Source of the DNA: CAYSBE01 sp046309355
GTDB lineage: Bacteria > Bacteroidota > Bacteroidia > UKL13-3
Length of the DNA: 44,225 nt
NCBI GenBank assembly: GCA_046309355.1
Contig: JBKCPL010000061.1
Coordinates: 1-44,225 of the forward strand
Direction: 5' to 3'
Shown here piece after piece: positions 33,187 through 41,359 of the stretch. The notes under the pieces are model-generated. The model saw only the letters and a list, made by a program, of their open reading frames with translations. It made no database searches and had not been told where the DNA came from. The position numbers and the translations under genes are program-made. Within the stretch, counting starts at the first letter, position 1. Each line of letters opens with the position of its first letter.

Positions 33187-34206
33187 CACATTAACCTCAG
33201 GCACAATGTCTATTCCAAATTTATCTTTTACACTTTGTTGTATCTGACGCGCCAAATCCAGCACTTCCTGTCCGGTGGCATTGCCATAATTTACCAATAC
33301 CAACGCCTGATCTTTATGTGCTCCGGTATTGCCTACTACTTTTCCTTTCCAGCCGCATTGTTCAATTAGCCAGCCTGCTGCCAGCTTCACCTGATCTTTA
33401 CCGGCCGGGTATGCTACCAAATCGGTATAGGTTTGTTTCAGTAACTCATAGTGAGCTACAGGTATTTCCGGGTTCTTAAAAAAACTTCCTGCATTGCCCA
33501 GCACTTTCGGGTCGGGCAGTTTGCTGCTGCGAATAGCTATAACAGCATCGCTTATGGCTTTTATGCTCAGTTCGTTTACGTGCATCTTTTCCAGCGTTTG
33601 CTGAATGGCTCCGTAGGTGGTATTGAACTGCGGGTGTTTGTTCAGCTTAAACGTTACTGATGCAATAATGTATTTGCCTTTGGCTTCGTGTTTAAATATG
33701 CTTTCGCGGTATCCGAACTTACATTCTTCATTGGTAAATTTCTTGATATCGCCTGTGGCTATTTCAACCGCTTCCAGCGAATCGAACGTGTGCTTCAGCT
33801 CCACACCGTAAGCACCAATATTTTGCATGGGCGCTGCACCCACATAACCGGGTATAAGCGATAAATTTTCAAGCCCGGCATACTTGCGTTCAACACACCA
33901 CATCACAAATTTATGCCACACTTCGCCTGCCATAGTTTTTACCCACACATGTTCCTCGTTTTCATGAATTACACGTATGCCTTTCAGGTTAACATGTATG
34001 ACCATACCCTCAAAATTTTCGGTAAGCAACAGGTTGCTGCCTCCGCCAAGTATTAGCAGTTTACGCTCGTTCAGGTTAAATGCCTGACACAGTATTTGCA
34101 ATTCTTCCAGGGTATCTACTGCTACAAATTCTTTGGCTATCGCTTCAATACCAAAAGTGTTGTACTGTTTTAGTGATATGTTTTGCTGTATATTCACCGG
34201 TGGCAA
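33181..34206 (-). CDS. murB: UDP-N-acetylenolpyruvoylglucosamine reductase
   Basis: This FAD enzyme makes UDP-N-acetylmuramate for peptidoglycan. The 341-residue protein has 'SLKQYNTFGIEAIAKEFVAVD', the FAD loop 'KLLILGGGSNLLLTENFEG', 'LIPGYVGAAPMQNIGAYGVELKHTF', 'CKFGYRESIFKHE' and 'KVLGNAGSFFKNPEIP' with the catalytic Ser241. The C-terminal 'VPEVNVI' carries Glu337. It belongs to the E. coli-like type I form, judged by the extra loop and length. The stop codon falls in a 14-bp repeat, which may have altered the very last residues. Confidence 0.96.
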   Translation of the reverse strand: MPPVNIQQNISLKQYNTFGIEAIAKEFVAVDTLEELQILCQAFNLNERKLLILGGGSNLLLTENFEGMVIHVNLKGIRVIHENEEHVWVKTMAGEVWHKFVMWCVERKYAGLENLSLIPGYVGAAPMQNIGAYGVELKHTFDSLEAVEIATGDIKKFTNEECKFGYRESIFKHEAKGKYIIASVTFKLNKHPQFNTTYGAIQQTLEKMHVNELSIKAISDAVIAIRSSKLPDPKVLGNAGSFFKNPEIPVAHYELLKQTYTDLVAYPAGKDQVKLAAGWLIEQCGWKGKVVGNTGAHKDQALVLVNYGNATGQEVLDLARQIQQSVKDKFGIDIVPEVNVI

Positions 34207-34233
34207 TTAACACAATCGGTTTTAAAATGCAAT

Positions 34234-34245
34234 ATACATATGTAT
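34234..34245. repeat. 12-bp palindrome in murB upstream region
   Basis: ATACATATGTAT lies in the 99-base divergent gap between murB and the LTA-synthase-like gene. It could be a regulator site, but such A/T-rich palindromes arise easily by chance. Confidence 0.2.
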
Positions 34246-34305
34246 GTGAGTAAGTACAGGTATCATAACTCTGCCGGTAAAGCAATTCTTCATTAAGTTT
34301 GTTGG

Positions 34306-36153
34306 GTGATTGTATACCGTACCTTGTTGTACCGAATAGTGTGGGCTTACCTGCTGTTGTTTGCAGGCAGGCTTGTTTTTTTTACATTCAATTACGACTA
34401 TTTCAGCAACTATCCGTTTGCCGATGTCATTCAGGTTTTCTGGAACGGAATGCGGTTTGATACCACCACGCTGGTTTACACCAACGGCATCATCTGGATG
34501 CTTACGTTGTGGCCGGGCGACTGGAAATTTTCTAAAAGCGCCCACCGCATTACGCTCACACTTTTTGTGTTAATGAACAGTTTTATTCTGTTGCTCAACC
34601 TGATTGATTCAGGGTATTTTCCGTTCAGCGGAAAACGCTCGGGCATGGAATTCTGGAGCATTCAGGGCGACTCAGCGGGCATGATTTGGGTATATATAAA
34701 ATCGTACTGGCACCTGTTCATCATATGGCTTTCGCTAACGGTAGCTGCAGCATACTTCTACCCTACGCTGCACGACTCAACAGCCGGAAATAAAGTGCGT
34801 GAATGGTCGGTGCTCATCATTTTTACAGCAGTGATGGGGATAGGTGCGCGCGGCACACTGCGTTTAAAACCGCTCAATCCGGCCGATGCCATCCGGTACA
34901 CGCATGCCGATTTGGTGCCTGTTGCGTTAAACACTCCTTTTCAAATGATTTTTACCTGGCAGCAATCTTCAGCCGAACAGGTTACTTACTTCGATGAACG
35001 CATTGCCGAACAGTATTATTCTCCGCTGCATACCGATACCGCAGCACCGCTCACCAACTTGCGCAATTATGTGCTTATTGTGGTGGAAAGCCTAGGTAAG
35101 GAATACGTGGGTTTTTACAATCAGGGAAACGGCTATACTCCATTTTTAGATTCGCTGTGCGCCCACAGCCGTGTATACCTGCATGCCTATGCCAACGGCA
35201 AACGCTCTGTAGAAGGATTGCCTGCTATACTGGCCTCTATGCCTGCCTGGCTCGACCGCGATTATATGAGCAGCATGTATATAGCGAACAAGCTGGATGG
35301 CATTGCTGCGTACCTTACTAAAAAAGGATACGATGCTTCCTTTTACCACGGAGGCAAAAACGGCACCATGAGTTTTGATAACCTCATTGCACGCACAGGT
35401 GGAAGTTATTTTGGCAAAAATGAATACACCGGCAACAGCCTGACCGATGACGATGACCATTGGGGTATTTACGATAAACCATACATGCGCTACTGGTTAA
35501 CTGAACTCACCAAAAAACGTGAACCCTTTTTCAGTACGCTGTTCACGTTGTCATCGCATCATCCTTACGAATTGCCAGCACACGAAAAAAACCTGTACAC
35601 CGAAGGTGAATTGCCTATTCATAAAACCATTCGCTATACCGATGATGCTCTTCGTCTGTTTTTTAGCGAAGCGCGCATGCAGCCCTGGTTTTCAAATACG
35701 GTATTCATACTCACAGCCGATCATACAGCCGAAAGCAATAGCGATTACTACCGCACATCGGCCGGCAAATATGAAATTCCGCTTATCGTCTATTATCCCG
35801 GAATGGAACCCGAAACCATTGACCACACCACGCAGCAAATTGATATCATGCCGATGGTACTGAACGATGCACACATACACCCCTACTTTGCTTTTGGCAA
35901 AAGCGATACGCTGAACAGATTTGCCATGCAGTATGCCGACCGCATGTATCAACTCATACAATGGCCATATGTGTATCAGTTTAGCAACGGAAAAGGATTG
36001 GGTTTTTACCGCCTCACAGACGATTCGCTGATGCAGTATAACCTGCTAAACAAAAAATACAATCTGAAACAGCTGTATCTGGATTCACTGACTAAAAGTA
36101 TTATTCAGCAATACAATAAGCGCTTAATTTCCAACTCCACACATATTCAGTAG
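34306..36153 (+). CDS. LTA synthase-like sulfatase/phosphoglycerol transferase family membrane protein
   Basis: This 615-residue protein has about five N-terminal membrane helices ('RIVWAYLLLFAGRLVFFTF', 'TNGIIWMLTLWP', 'ITLTLFVLMNSFILLLNLI', 'YWHLFIIWLSLTVAAAYFY', 'WSVLIIFTAVMGIGA'). An extracytoplasmic alkaline-phosphatase-superfamily domain follows from about residue 250. Metal and active-site residues fit LtaS: Glu261 ('VVESLGKEY'), Ser301 in 'NGKRSVEGLPAILASMP' at the place of the LtaS nucleophile Thr, 'SSHHPYE', and Asp472-His473 ('LTADHTAE'). Such Bacteroidota members probably transfer phospho-alcohol groups onto envelope glycans or lipids; the substrate is unknown. The start is GTG at 34306, with an in-frame stop 12 bases upstream. 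It overlaps the convergent MmcQ/YjbR gene by 7 bases. Confidence 0.88.
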   Translation: MIVYRTLLYRIVWAYLLLFAGRLVFFTFNYDYFSNYPFADVIQVFWNGMRFDTTTLVYTNGIIWMLTLWPGDWKFSKSAHRITLTLFVLMNSFILLLNLIDSGYFPFSGKRSGMEFWSIQGDSAGMIWVYIKSYWHLFIIWLSLTVAAAYFYPTLHDSTAGNKVREWSVLIIFTAVMGIGARGTLRLKPLNPADAIRYTHADLVPVALNTPFQMIFTWQQSSAEQVTYFDERIAEQYYSPLHTDTAAPLTNLRNYVLIVVESLGKEYVGFYNQGNGYTPFLDSLCAHSRVYLHAYANGKRSVEGLPAILASMPAWLDRDYMSSMYIANKLDGIAAYLTKKGYDASFYHGGKNGTMSFDNLIARTGGSYFGKNEYTGNSLTDDDDHWGIYDKPYMRYWLTELTKKREPFFSTLFTLSSHHPYELPAHEKNLYTEGELPIHKTIRYTDDALRLFFSEARMQPWFSNTVFILTADHTAESNSDYYRTSAGKYEIPLIVYYPGMEPETIDHTTQQIDIMPMVLNDAHIHPYFAFGKSDTLNRFAMQYADRMYQLIQWPYVYQFSNGKGLGFYRLTDDSLMQYNLLNKKYNLKQLYLDSLTKSIIQQYNKRLISNSTHIQ

Positions 36154-36497
36154 CCCAATTCTTTCCTGATTTTCACCGGCAATTTCAATACCACCTGTTC
36201 ATACGAATGATCTGTAAGTGCGTATATCAGCGAGTCGGGTACATCTGCATTGAAGTATACCGTATTCCAGTGCTGCTTATTCATGTGATAGCCCGGCTCA
36301 ATGCCTCCATACTCAGAACGCAGCTGAATGGCATATGCAGGTTCGCATTTCAAATTACACCGGTCGGGTTTGCTTAGCGATATAAGTGCAAATAATTTAT
36401 CGGCTACTTTAAATACAAGTGTATCTGTATCGAATGGAAATGATTCGGTGGTGTTTTTCTTACTGAGGCAGTATTCCCGAAATGATTCTACGTTCAC
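36147..36497 (-). CDS. MmcQ/YjbR family protein
   Basis: This 116-residue protein has 'FREYCLSKKNTTESFPFDTDTLVFKVADKLFALISL', 'CNLKCEPAYAIQLRSEYGGIEPGYHMNKQHWNTVYF' and 'LIYALTDHSYEQVVLKLPVKIRKEL', the full YjbR fold (CyaY-like) pattern. The family is described as DNA-binding, with unclear function. The start is GTG at 36497 and overlaps the stop of the upstream beta-barrel gene by 4 bases (GTGA), so it is translationally coupled. Its end overlaps the convergent LTA-synthase-like gene by 7 bases. Confidence 0.92.
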   Translation of the reverse strand: MNVESFREYCLSKKNTTESFPFDTDTLVFKVADKLFALISLSKPDRCNLKCEPAYAIQLRSEYGGIEPGYHMNKQHWNTVYFNADVPDSLIYALTDHSYEQVVLKLPVKIRKELGY

Positions 36498-37117
36498 GGA
36501 AGTTTAAAAATTTTATACCCAAGTGTAAACACTACTTGCCGGCTGCCTGTCATGTAATCTTTGGGGTTTGTTGTCAGCAGCTTTGCCTTGGCCGTACTCA
36601 CATCGCCCAGCGTCATGTCATAGCGTATATCGAAACAGAATTTACCCAAATCAACTCCGCCACCAAACTGCAATCCTACGACTGAGGTATTGAAGTAATC
36701 TTTTGAAAATCCCGGGTCGTTGTATCCGCCAATTTTTTCCTGAGCAGCACTTAGCAGCTGCATAAACGAAGGACCGGCATTTACGCGCACAACATCGAAC
36801 AGGCTCCAGCCCAGCATCAGATTTATATCTACGTAATTCAGTTTATTGATAAAATTTCCGTTGGTTGTTTCAAATGCCCCGTTTCGCTGACTGAACATAA
36901 TTTCAGGCTGTACAAACCAACCCAGCAAACCGGCTCGTGCAAATGCACCACCGGTAAATCCGGTTTGCACCACTCCTTCATTTTGTCCGGCTACCTTGGT
37001 TTCGTGCGTACCGCGGTTTACACCCGCACGCACTCCCACACTAAACTTTTGTGCCGTGCTTTGATGACTAAGGGTGCACAGCCACACGGGTATCAGAAAC
37101 ACTATTCTATTTTTCAT
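36494..37117 (-). CDS. Outer-membrane beta-barrel protein, PorT-like family
   Basis: This 207-residue protein has a signal peptide ('MKNRIVFLIPVWLCTLSHQSTAQ') and then strands typical of small Bacteroidota barrels: 'FSVGVRAGVNRG', 'GFTGGAFARAGLLGWFVQPEIMFSQRNGAFE', 'NYVDINLMLGWSLFDVVRVNAGPSF', 'VGLQFGGGVDLGKFCFDIRYDMTLGD' and 'RQVVFTLGYKIFKLP'. This is the general PorT/OMP_b-brl_2 architecture; there is no evidence that it is the T9SS PorT itself. It begins 9 bases after the gpmI stop and is coupled to the MmcQ/YjbR gene, so gpmI, this gene and MmcQ/YjbR form one operon. Confidence 0.85.
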   Translation of the reverse strand: MKNRIVFLIPVWLCTLSHQSTAQKFSVGVRAGVNRGTHETKVAGQNEGVVQTGFTGGAFARAGLLGWFVQPEIMFSQRNGAFETTNGNFINKLNYVDINLMLGWSLFDVVRVNAGPSFMQLLSAAQEKIGGYNDPGFSKDYFNTSVVGLQFGGGVDLGKFCFDIRYDMTLGDVSTAKAKLLTTNPKDYMTGSRQVVFTLGYKIFKLP

Positions 37118-37126
37118 ATCGGGTAT

Positions 37127-38662
37127 TTATTTATGTAGTTCACTGATCAAAATATCTCCTGTCATTTCAGGCGGTGGCTTTATGCCCATCAATGTCAGCA
37201 GCGTGGGTGCAATATCGGCCAGCCGACCATTCTTCAGGGCATGTGTTTTATCTGCCTCTACTAAAATGCACGGAACGGTATTGGTGGTGTGCGCTGTATT
37301 GGGCGTATTGTCTTCTTCATTTATCATGTACTCTCCATTTCCGTGATCGGCTGTGATGAGTAGTGTGTAGCCTTTTTGCAACGCAGCGGGAACAATTTTG
37401 CTCACGCACGCATCTACGGTTTCGATGGCTTTTACTTCAGCAGCCAAAATGCCTGTGTGCCCTACCATATCGGGGTTGGCAAAATTCACGCATATAAAAT
37501 CGGCATCGGCCTTTCTGATTTCATGTAAGGTAAACTCACATACCTGATCTGCACTCATTTCGGGCTGAAGGTCGTACGTAGCTACTTTGGGTGAAGGCGC
37601 CATGTGGCGGGTTTCGCCAATAAAAGGCGTTTCGCGTCCACCGCTGAAAAAAAACGTGACATGCGGATATTTTTCCGTTTCGGCTATACGTACCTGCGTT
37701 TTGTTTTCGCGCTCCAGCACCTCGCCCATCGTGTTGTTCAATTCTATTTCCGGAAACACAACGTGTACGTTTGAAAATGTTTTATCGTATTCGGTCAGGG
37801 TTACATAATGCACATCCAATTTGTGCATGTTGTATTCGTGAAAGTCTTGCTGGGTTAGCGCCATGCTTATTTCCCGTCCTCTGTCGGTTCGAAAATTGAA
37901 ATTGATAACTACATCACCCGGCTCAATGCGCGCAACCGGATTGTTGTTTTCGGTAAGAATAAGCGGTTTTAAGAATTCATCGGTTTCGTGGTGGTCGTAC
38001 CGGTTTTGTATAGCCGAAAGTATATCGGAAGTATACTCGCCCTGTGCATGCACCAGCGCATCGTAGGCCAACTTAATTCTTACCCAGCGCTTATCTCTGT
38101 CCATAGCGTAGTACCTGCCCGTAACCGATGCCAGCCTGCCACCGGTGGCATGCAACACCTGCATTAAATCGGTGATGTACTGCTTGCCGCCTTTGGGGTC
38201 GGTATCGCGTCCATCGGTAAAGGCATGAACATAAAATGGTACCTTGTTTTTTTGCTGAATGAGTTGACACAGGCCAAACACATGCTGAATGGATGAATGC
38301 ACACCTCCATCGCTTACCAAACCGATGAGGTGAATTTTCTTTTGATGCGTGCGGGCGTAGTTCAGTGCATCGTTCAGCGTGTGGTTGCTTGCCACATCGC
38401 CATCGCGAAATGCTTTGTTGATAAGCACCAGTTGCTGGTACACTACACGTCCTGCACCTATATTCATGTGGCCTACTTCCGAGTTGCCCATTTGCCCTGC
38501 GGGCAATCCCACATCTTCACCGGAAGTGATGAGCTCGCACGAAGGGTAGTTAGCCATCAGTGTGTCAAAAAATGGTTTTTGCGCCAGCTGAATGGCATTT
38601 CCTCTGTATGGCTTGCCATTGCCCCAGCCGTCTAAAATAAGCAGTATCGCTTTTTGATGCAT
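37127..38662 (-). CDS. gpmI: 2,3-bisphosphoglycerate-independent phosphoglycerate mutase
   Basis: It interconverts 3- and 2-phosphoglycerate in glycolysis using two metal ions and a serine nucleophile. The 511-residue protein starts 'MHQKAILLILDGWGNGK'. The nucleophile is Ser61 in 'GQMGNSEVGHMNIGAGRVVYQQL'. Other motifs are 'HLIGLVSDGGVHS', 'HAFTDGRDTDPKGG', 'GRYYAMDRDKRW', 'NFNFRTDRGREIS', 'TFFFSGGRETPF', 'FICVNFANPDMVGHTG' and 'LLITADHGNGEYM'. Length and motif order are normal. It is the first gene of a unit with the beta-barrel and MmcQ/YjbR genes. The divergent DUF4783 gene begins 58 bases away. Confidence 0.98.
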   Translation of the reverse strand: MHQKAILLILDGWGNGKPYRGNAIQLAQKPFFDTLMANYPSCELITSGEDVGLPAGQMGNSEVGHMNIGAGRVVYQQLVLINKAFRDGDVASNHTLNDALNYARTHQKKIHLIGLVSDGGVHSSIQHVFGLCQLIQQKNKVPFYVHAFTDGRDTDPKGGKQYITDLMQVLHATGGRLASVTGRYYAMDRDKRWVRIKLAYDALVHAQGEYTSDILSAIQNRYDHHETDEFLKPLILTENNNPVARIEPGDVVINFNFRTDRGREISMALTQQDFHEYNMHKLDVHYVTLTEYDKTFSNVHVVFPEIELNNTMGEVLERENKTQVRIAETEKYPHVTFFFSGGRETPFIGETRHMAPSPKVATYDLQPEMSADQVCEFTLHEIRKADADFICVNFANPDMVGHTGILAAEVKAIETVDACVSKIVPAALQKGYTLLITADHGNGEYMINEEDNTPNTAHTTNTVPCILVEADKTHALKNGRLADIAPTLLTLMGIKPPPEMTGDILISELHK

Positions 38663-38720
38663 GGCACAAAAATAATTACAAACTCTGCTAAAAGTATTAT
38701 TTTGCTGGCATAATTATTGG

Positions 38721-39122
38721 ATGCATACGCACATGATGCTAAAATTAAAATTTTCTCTGCTCATTGCCGCACTCACCGCTGTGATGAGTGTAAGTGCAGA
38801 TACATTTGACGATGTGGCCAACGCGCTGAAATCAGGAAACGCCAAAGAAGTAGTCAACTTCTTCAATACAAATGTTGCCTTAACCATACTTACCGAAGAA
38901 GGATTATACAGCAAGCCGCAAGCAGAAATCATGTTGCGCAATTTTTTCGCACAGCGCCCTCCCAAAAATGTGACTATACAGCACCGTGGCTCTTCTGCAC
39001 AGGGTGCACGCTACGCGGTGGCTGTGTACGAATGCAACGAAGGCAGATACCGTGCCTACATGTTTATGAAAAATGCCGGTAACGGCATGTTGATTCACGA
39101 ATTGCGTATTGAGAAAGAATAG
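38721..39122 (+). CDS. DUF4783 family exported protein
   Basis: This 133-residue protein has a signal peptide ('LKFSLLIAALTAVMSVSA'); the ATG at 38733 or 38736 would give a more usual N-terminus than the one at 38721. The mature part 'DTFDDVANALKSGNAKEVVNFFNTNVALTILTEEGLYSKPQAEIMLRNFFAQRPPKNVTIQHRG' is the NTF2-like pattern of DUF4783, a Bacteroidota family of unknown function. Its stop (39120-39122) touches the GTG at 39122 and precedes the ATG of nadC by 14 bases, so the two are in one operon. Confidence 0.88.
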   Translation: MHTHMMLKLKFSLLIAALTAVMSVSADTFDDVANALKSGNAKEVVNFFNTNVALTILTEEGLYSKPQAEIMLRNFFAQRPPKNVTIQHRGSSAQGARYAVAVYECNEGRYRAYMFMKNAGNGMLIHELRIEKE

Positions 39123-39136
39123 TGACCCCAACCGCT

Positions 39137-39991
39137 ATGCATGATTTATTAAACCATCCGCTTGTTCAGCAGGTTATAGAACTGGCCTTTGCCGAAGACA
39201 TAGGCGAAGGCGACCACACCTCACTGGCTACTATCCCCGAACACAGCAAAGGACGCTCCATTATTGTAGCCAAAGAAGATGGCATACTGGCCGGAGTAGA
39301 ACTGGCCCGGTATATTTTTCATAAACTGGATGCCGCGCTGGATGTAAAAATTTTGGTGGCCGATGGCTCTCCGGTGCAAAAAAGCGATGTGGTGATGGAT
39401 ATTACCGGAAACCCAATATCTATGCTGACGGCCGAACGCACTGTACTTAATTTTATGCAACGCCTCAGCGGTATTGCTACACAAACACACCGCTATACCA
39501 AAGTGCTGGAAGGCCTTCACACCCGCATTCTCGATACACGCAAAACCACACCCGGACTGCGCGTGCTCGAAAAATGGGCGGTAACCGTTGGCGGTGGATT
39601 GAACCACCGAATGGGCCTTTACGATATGCTGCTGATTAAAGACAATCATGTGGATTTTGCCGGAGGCATACAGCAAGCCATTGAGGCGGCTAAAACCTAT
39701 TTGCAACGCAAACAACTGAACTTAGCCATAGAGGTAGAAACCCGAAACCTGGACGAAGTAAAACAGGTGATGGACTGCGGTGGCGTGCAACGCATCATGC
39801 TCGATAATTTTTCGGTGAGTCAGCTGGCTGAAGCTGTTCAGTTCATCAACAAACGCTACGAAACAGAAGCCTCGGGCGGAATTACACTCGCCACCCTGCG
39901 CGACTATGCCGAAACAGGCGTTGATTTTATCTCATCGGGTGCACTTACCCATTCGGTAAAAAGCCTCGACCTGAGCATGCGTGTGGGTTAA
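39137..39991 (+). CDS. nadC: Nicotinate-nucleotide pyrophosphorylase (quinolinate phosphoribosyltransferase)
   Basis: It converts quinolinate and PRPP into nicotinate mononucleotide in NAD synthesis. I take the ATG at 39137 ('MHDLLNHPLVQQVIELAFAEDIGEGDHTSLATIP', 284 residues) over the GTG at 39122. Motifs are 'ERTVLNFMQRLSGIATQT', 'ILDTRKTTPGLRVLEKWAVTVGGGLNHRMGLYDMLLIKDNHV', 'LAIEVETRNLDEV', 'RIMLDNFS' and 'ASGGITLATLRDYAETGVDFISSGALTHS'. All expected active-site Arg, His and Lys residues are present. It follows DUF4783 and ends one base before the convergent 101-residue gene. Confidence 0.97.
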   Translation: MHDLLNHPLVQQVIELAFAEDIGEGDHTSLATIPEHSKGRSIIVAKEDGILAGVELARYIFHKLDAALDVKILVADGSPVQKSDVVMDITGNPISMLTAERTVLNFMQRLSGIATQTHRYTKVLEGLHTRILDTRKTTPGLRVLEKWAVTVGGGLNHRMGLYDMLLIKDNHVDFAGGIQQAIEAAKTYLQRKQLNLAIEVETRNLDEVKQVMDCGGVQRIMLDNFSVSQLAEAVQFINKRYETEASGGITLATLRDYAETGVDFISSGALTHSVKSLDLSMRVG

Positions 39992-39992
39992 A

Positions 39993-40298
39993 TTATTCGC
40001 CCTTGTGCGTTCTTCGGCTCTCTGCTTTTTGCAACTCCCTGTCTATTATTAATCTTGCTAATTCAGGCGCAATGGCTTTGGGATTGTTCTGCGCAAATAC
40101 ATCTTTCACTTTCTTCTCGTTCACATCAATGCGGTACAAGGCCTGCAGCAGCTTTTCCATTTCTTGGTGAAGCATATACACCAAATGCTCGGTGAGCAAC
40201 TTCTCTACATACTCCCGCGTTAAGGCTGCTCCTTCGGGTATGCTTACCCCAAAATGCTTTTCGAGTAGCGGTACGGCATCGGCTGTTAACTCACTCAT
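39993..40298 (-). CDS. Hypothetical protein, 101 residues, mainly helical
   Basis: A small soluble protein: 'MSELTADAVPLLEKHFGVSIPEGAALTREYVEKLLTEHLVYMLHQEMEKLLQALYRIDVNEKKVKDVFAQNNPKAIAPELARLIIDRELQKAESRR'. It looks all-helical, with a charged C-terminus. I do not recognise a named family. Its ATG overlaps the stop of the M48 peptidase gene by 4 bases (ATGA), so translation is coupled and a linked function with the peptidase is likely. It ends one base from the convergent nadC stop. Confidence 0.8.
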   Translation of the reverse strand: MSELTADAVPLLEKHFGVSIPEGAALTREYVEKLLTEHLVYMLHQEMEKLLQALYRIDVNEKKVKDVFAQNNPKAIAPELARLIIDRELQKAESRRTHKGE

Positions 40299-41359
40299 GA
40301 TTTCTTTTTTTTCAGTTGTGCAAAGATACTCTGCATCTTTACATGCTTGAGTGGCTTATACGGATGTGTAGCTGTATACTGCTGTGCATGTTCTATTCTC
40401 TTTTGCAAATCGGGATGCGTGCTTATCCATTCCGATACACGAATATTTTCTTCTTTATCAAGCAACTTAAACAACAGCAACATGCCCTTCGCATCTATCT
40501 GATTTTGCTGCAATATGCCCAATCCGTTTTCATCGGCCTCTTCCTCTAACCTGCGGCTGTAGCCAAGTGTGGTCAACTGCTCGGCATGCTGCATGATAGT
40601 TCCGCTTACTCCGCCCATATCGCCAATAATCAACGAAAGCAATATCTGACCCGATAAGGTGCGGAATATATTTCGCGTGGCATGGCGCAACTGAACGTGC
40701 GAAAATTCATGCGCCAGCAGCGCAGCCAATTGCTCGTGTGTGGTCATCTTTTTCAGAATTCCGGTGTATACCACCAGTTGCCCACCGGGCAGGGCAAAGG
40801 CATTTACTACAGGCTCATCTACTACGGTGATGTTTACTTCATACGGTGTTTTTATATGCAGTTCATCAAAGTAGTCGTTCATCAGTTTTGATCGCCTGCG
40901 GTCAATCTTGCTTTTGTCAATCATCCCATCCAGCGCCTGCTTGCCCAATGTAATTTCATAACTCACCGGAACATAGCGCGCCACCGTATCGGTTATAAAC
41001 GGCAACAGCCAAATGTAGCACAGCCATAAACCCAACACTATACTGCCCAGTATAGCCAGCAATACAGGCATGGATGAAAATCCTCCGGAACGGGGCTTTT
41101 TGATTCGGGCCGCCTGTGTGTATGCACTTACAAATGCGTGGTAGGTTACATCCAGCTGCATGTATGGATACTGTGTGCCAAACTGCAACGAAATATAATT
41201 GTGCTTCAACTCCCGGCACTTCACCTCATTCAACGGCCATACCTGCTGTGTTCCGTTTTCAACGTGCAGGGTCACTGCCTCAGCATTCACTGAGCAATCA
41301 ATAACCTGAGACCGCGAAGAGCGACCATCGTAGTACGTACCCTTGTAAAGTGTCTCCAT
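40295..41359 (-). CDS. M48 family zinc metallopeptidase, membrane-anchored
   Basis: This 354-residue protein starts with a beta-rich domain of about 90 residues ('METLYKGTYYDGRSSRSQVIDCSVNAEAVTLHVENGTQQVWPLNEV'). One membrane helix follows near 98-125 ('MPVLLAILGSIVLGLWLCYIWLL'), then the M48 peptidase domain: 'VNAFALPGGQLVVYTGILKKM', the zinc motif HEFSH (His217, Glu218, His221) and the third ligand Glu272 in 'RRLEEEADENGL'. The form recalls BepA/LoiP-type quality-control peptidases but with a different N-terminal part. The start ATG shares its A with the stop TAA of the YjgN gene (TAATG), and its stop overlaps the 101-residue gene, so three genes are coupled. Confidence 0.93.
   Translation of the reverse strand: METLYKGTYYDGRSSRSQVIDCSVNAEAVTLHVENGTQQVWPLNEVKCRELKHNYISLQFGTQYPYMQLDVTYHAFVSAYTQAARIKKPRSGGFSSMPVLLAILGSIVLGLWLCYIWLLPFITDTVARYVPVSYEITLGKQALDGMIDKSKIDRRRSKLMNDYFDELHIKTPYEVNITVVDEPVVNAFALPGGQLVVYTGILKKMTTHEQLAALLAHEFSHVQLRHATRNIFRTLSGQILLSLIIGDMGGVSGTIMQHAEQLTTLGYSRRLEEEADENGLGILQQNQIDAKGMLLLFKLLDKEENIRVSEWISTHPDLQKRIEHAQQYTATHPYKPLKHVKMQSIFAQLKKKKS

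Noticed and set aside
36494..37117. PorT component of the type IX secretion system
   Set aside because: The barrel family is broad. There are no other por/gld/spr genes here, and the operon partners are gpmI and MmcQ/YjbR.
39221..39715. Minus-strand open frame of 164 codons inside nadC
   Set aside because: It is a shadow of conserved nadC codons with no family resemblance.
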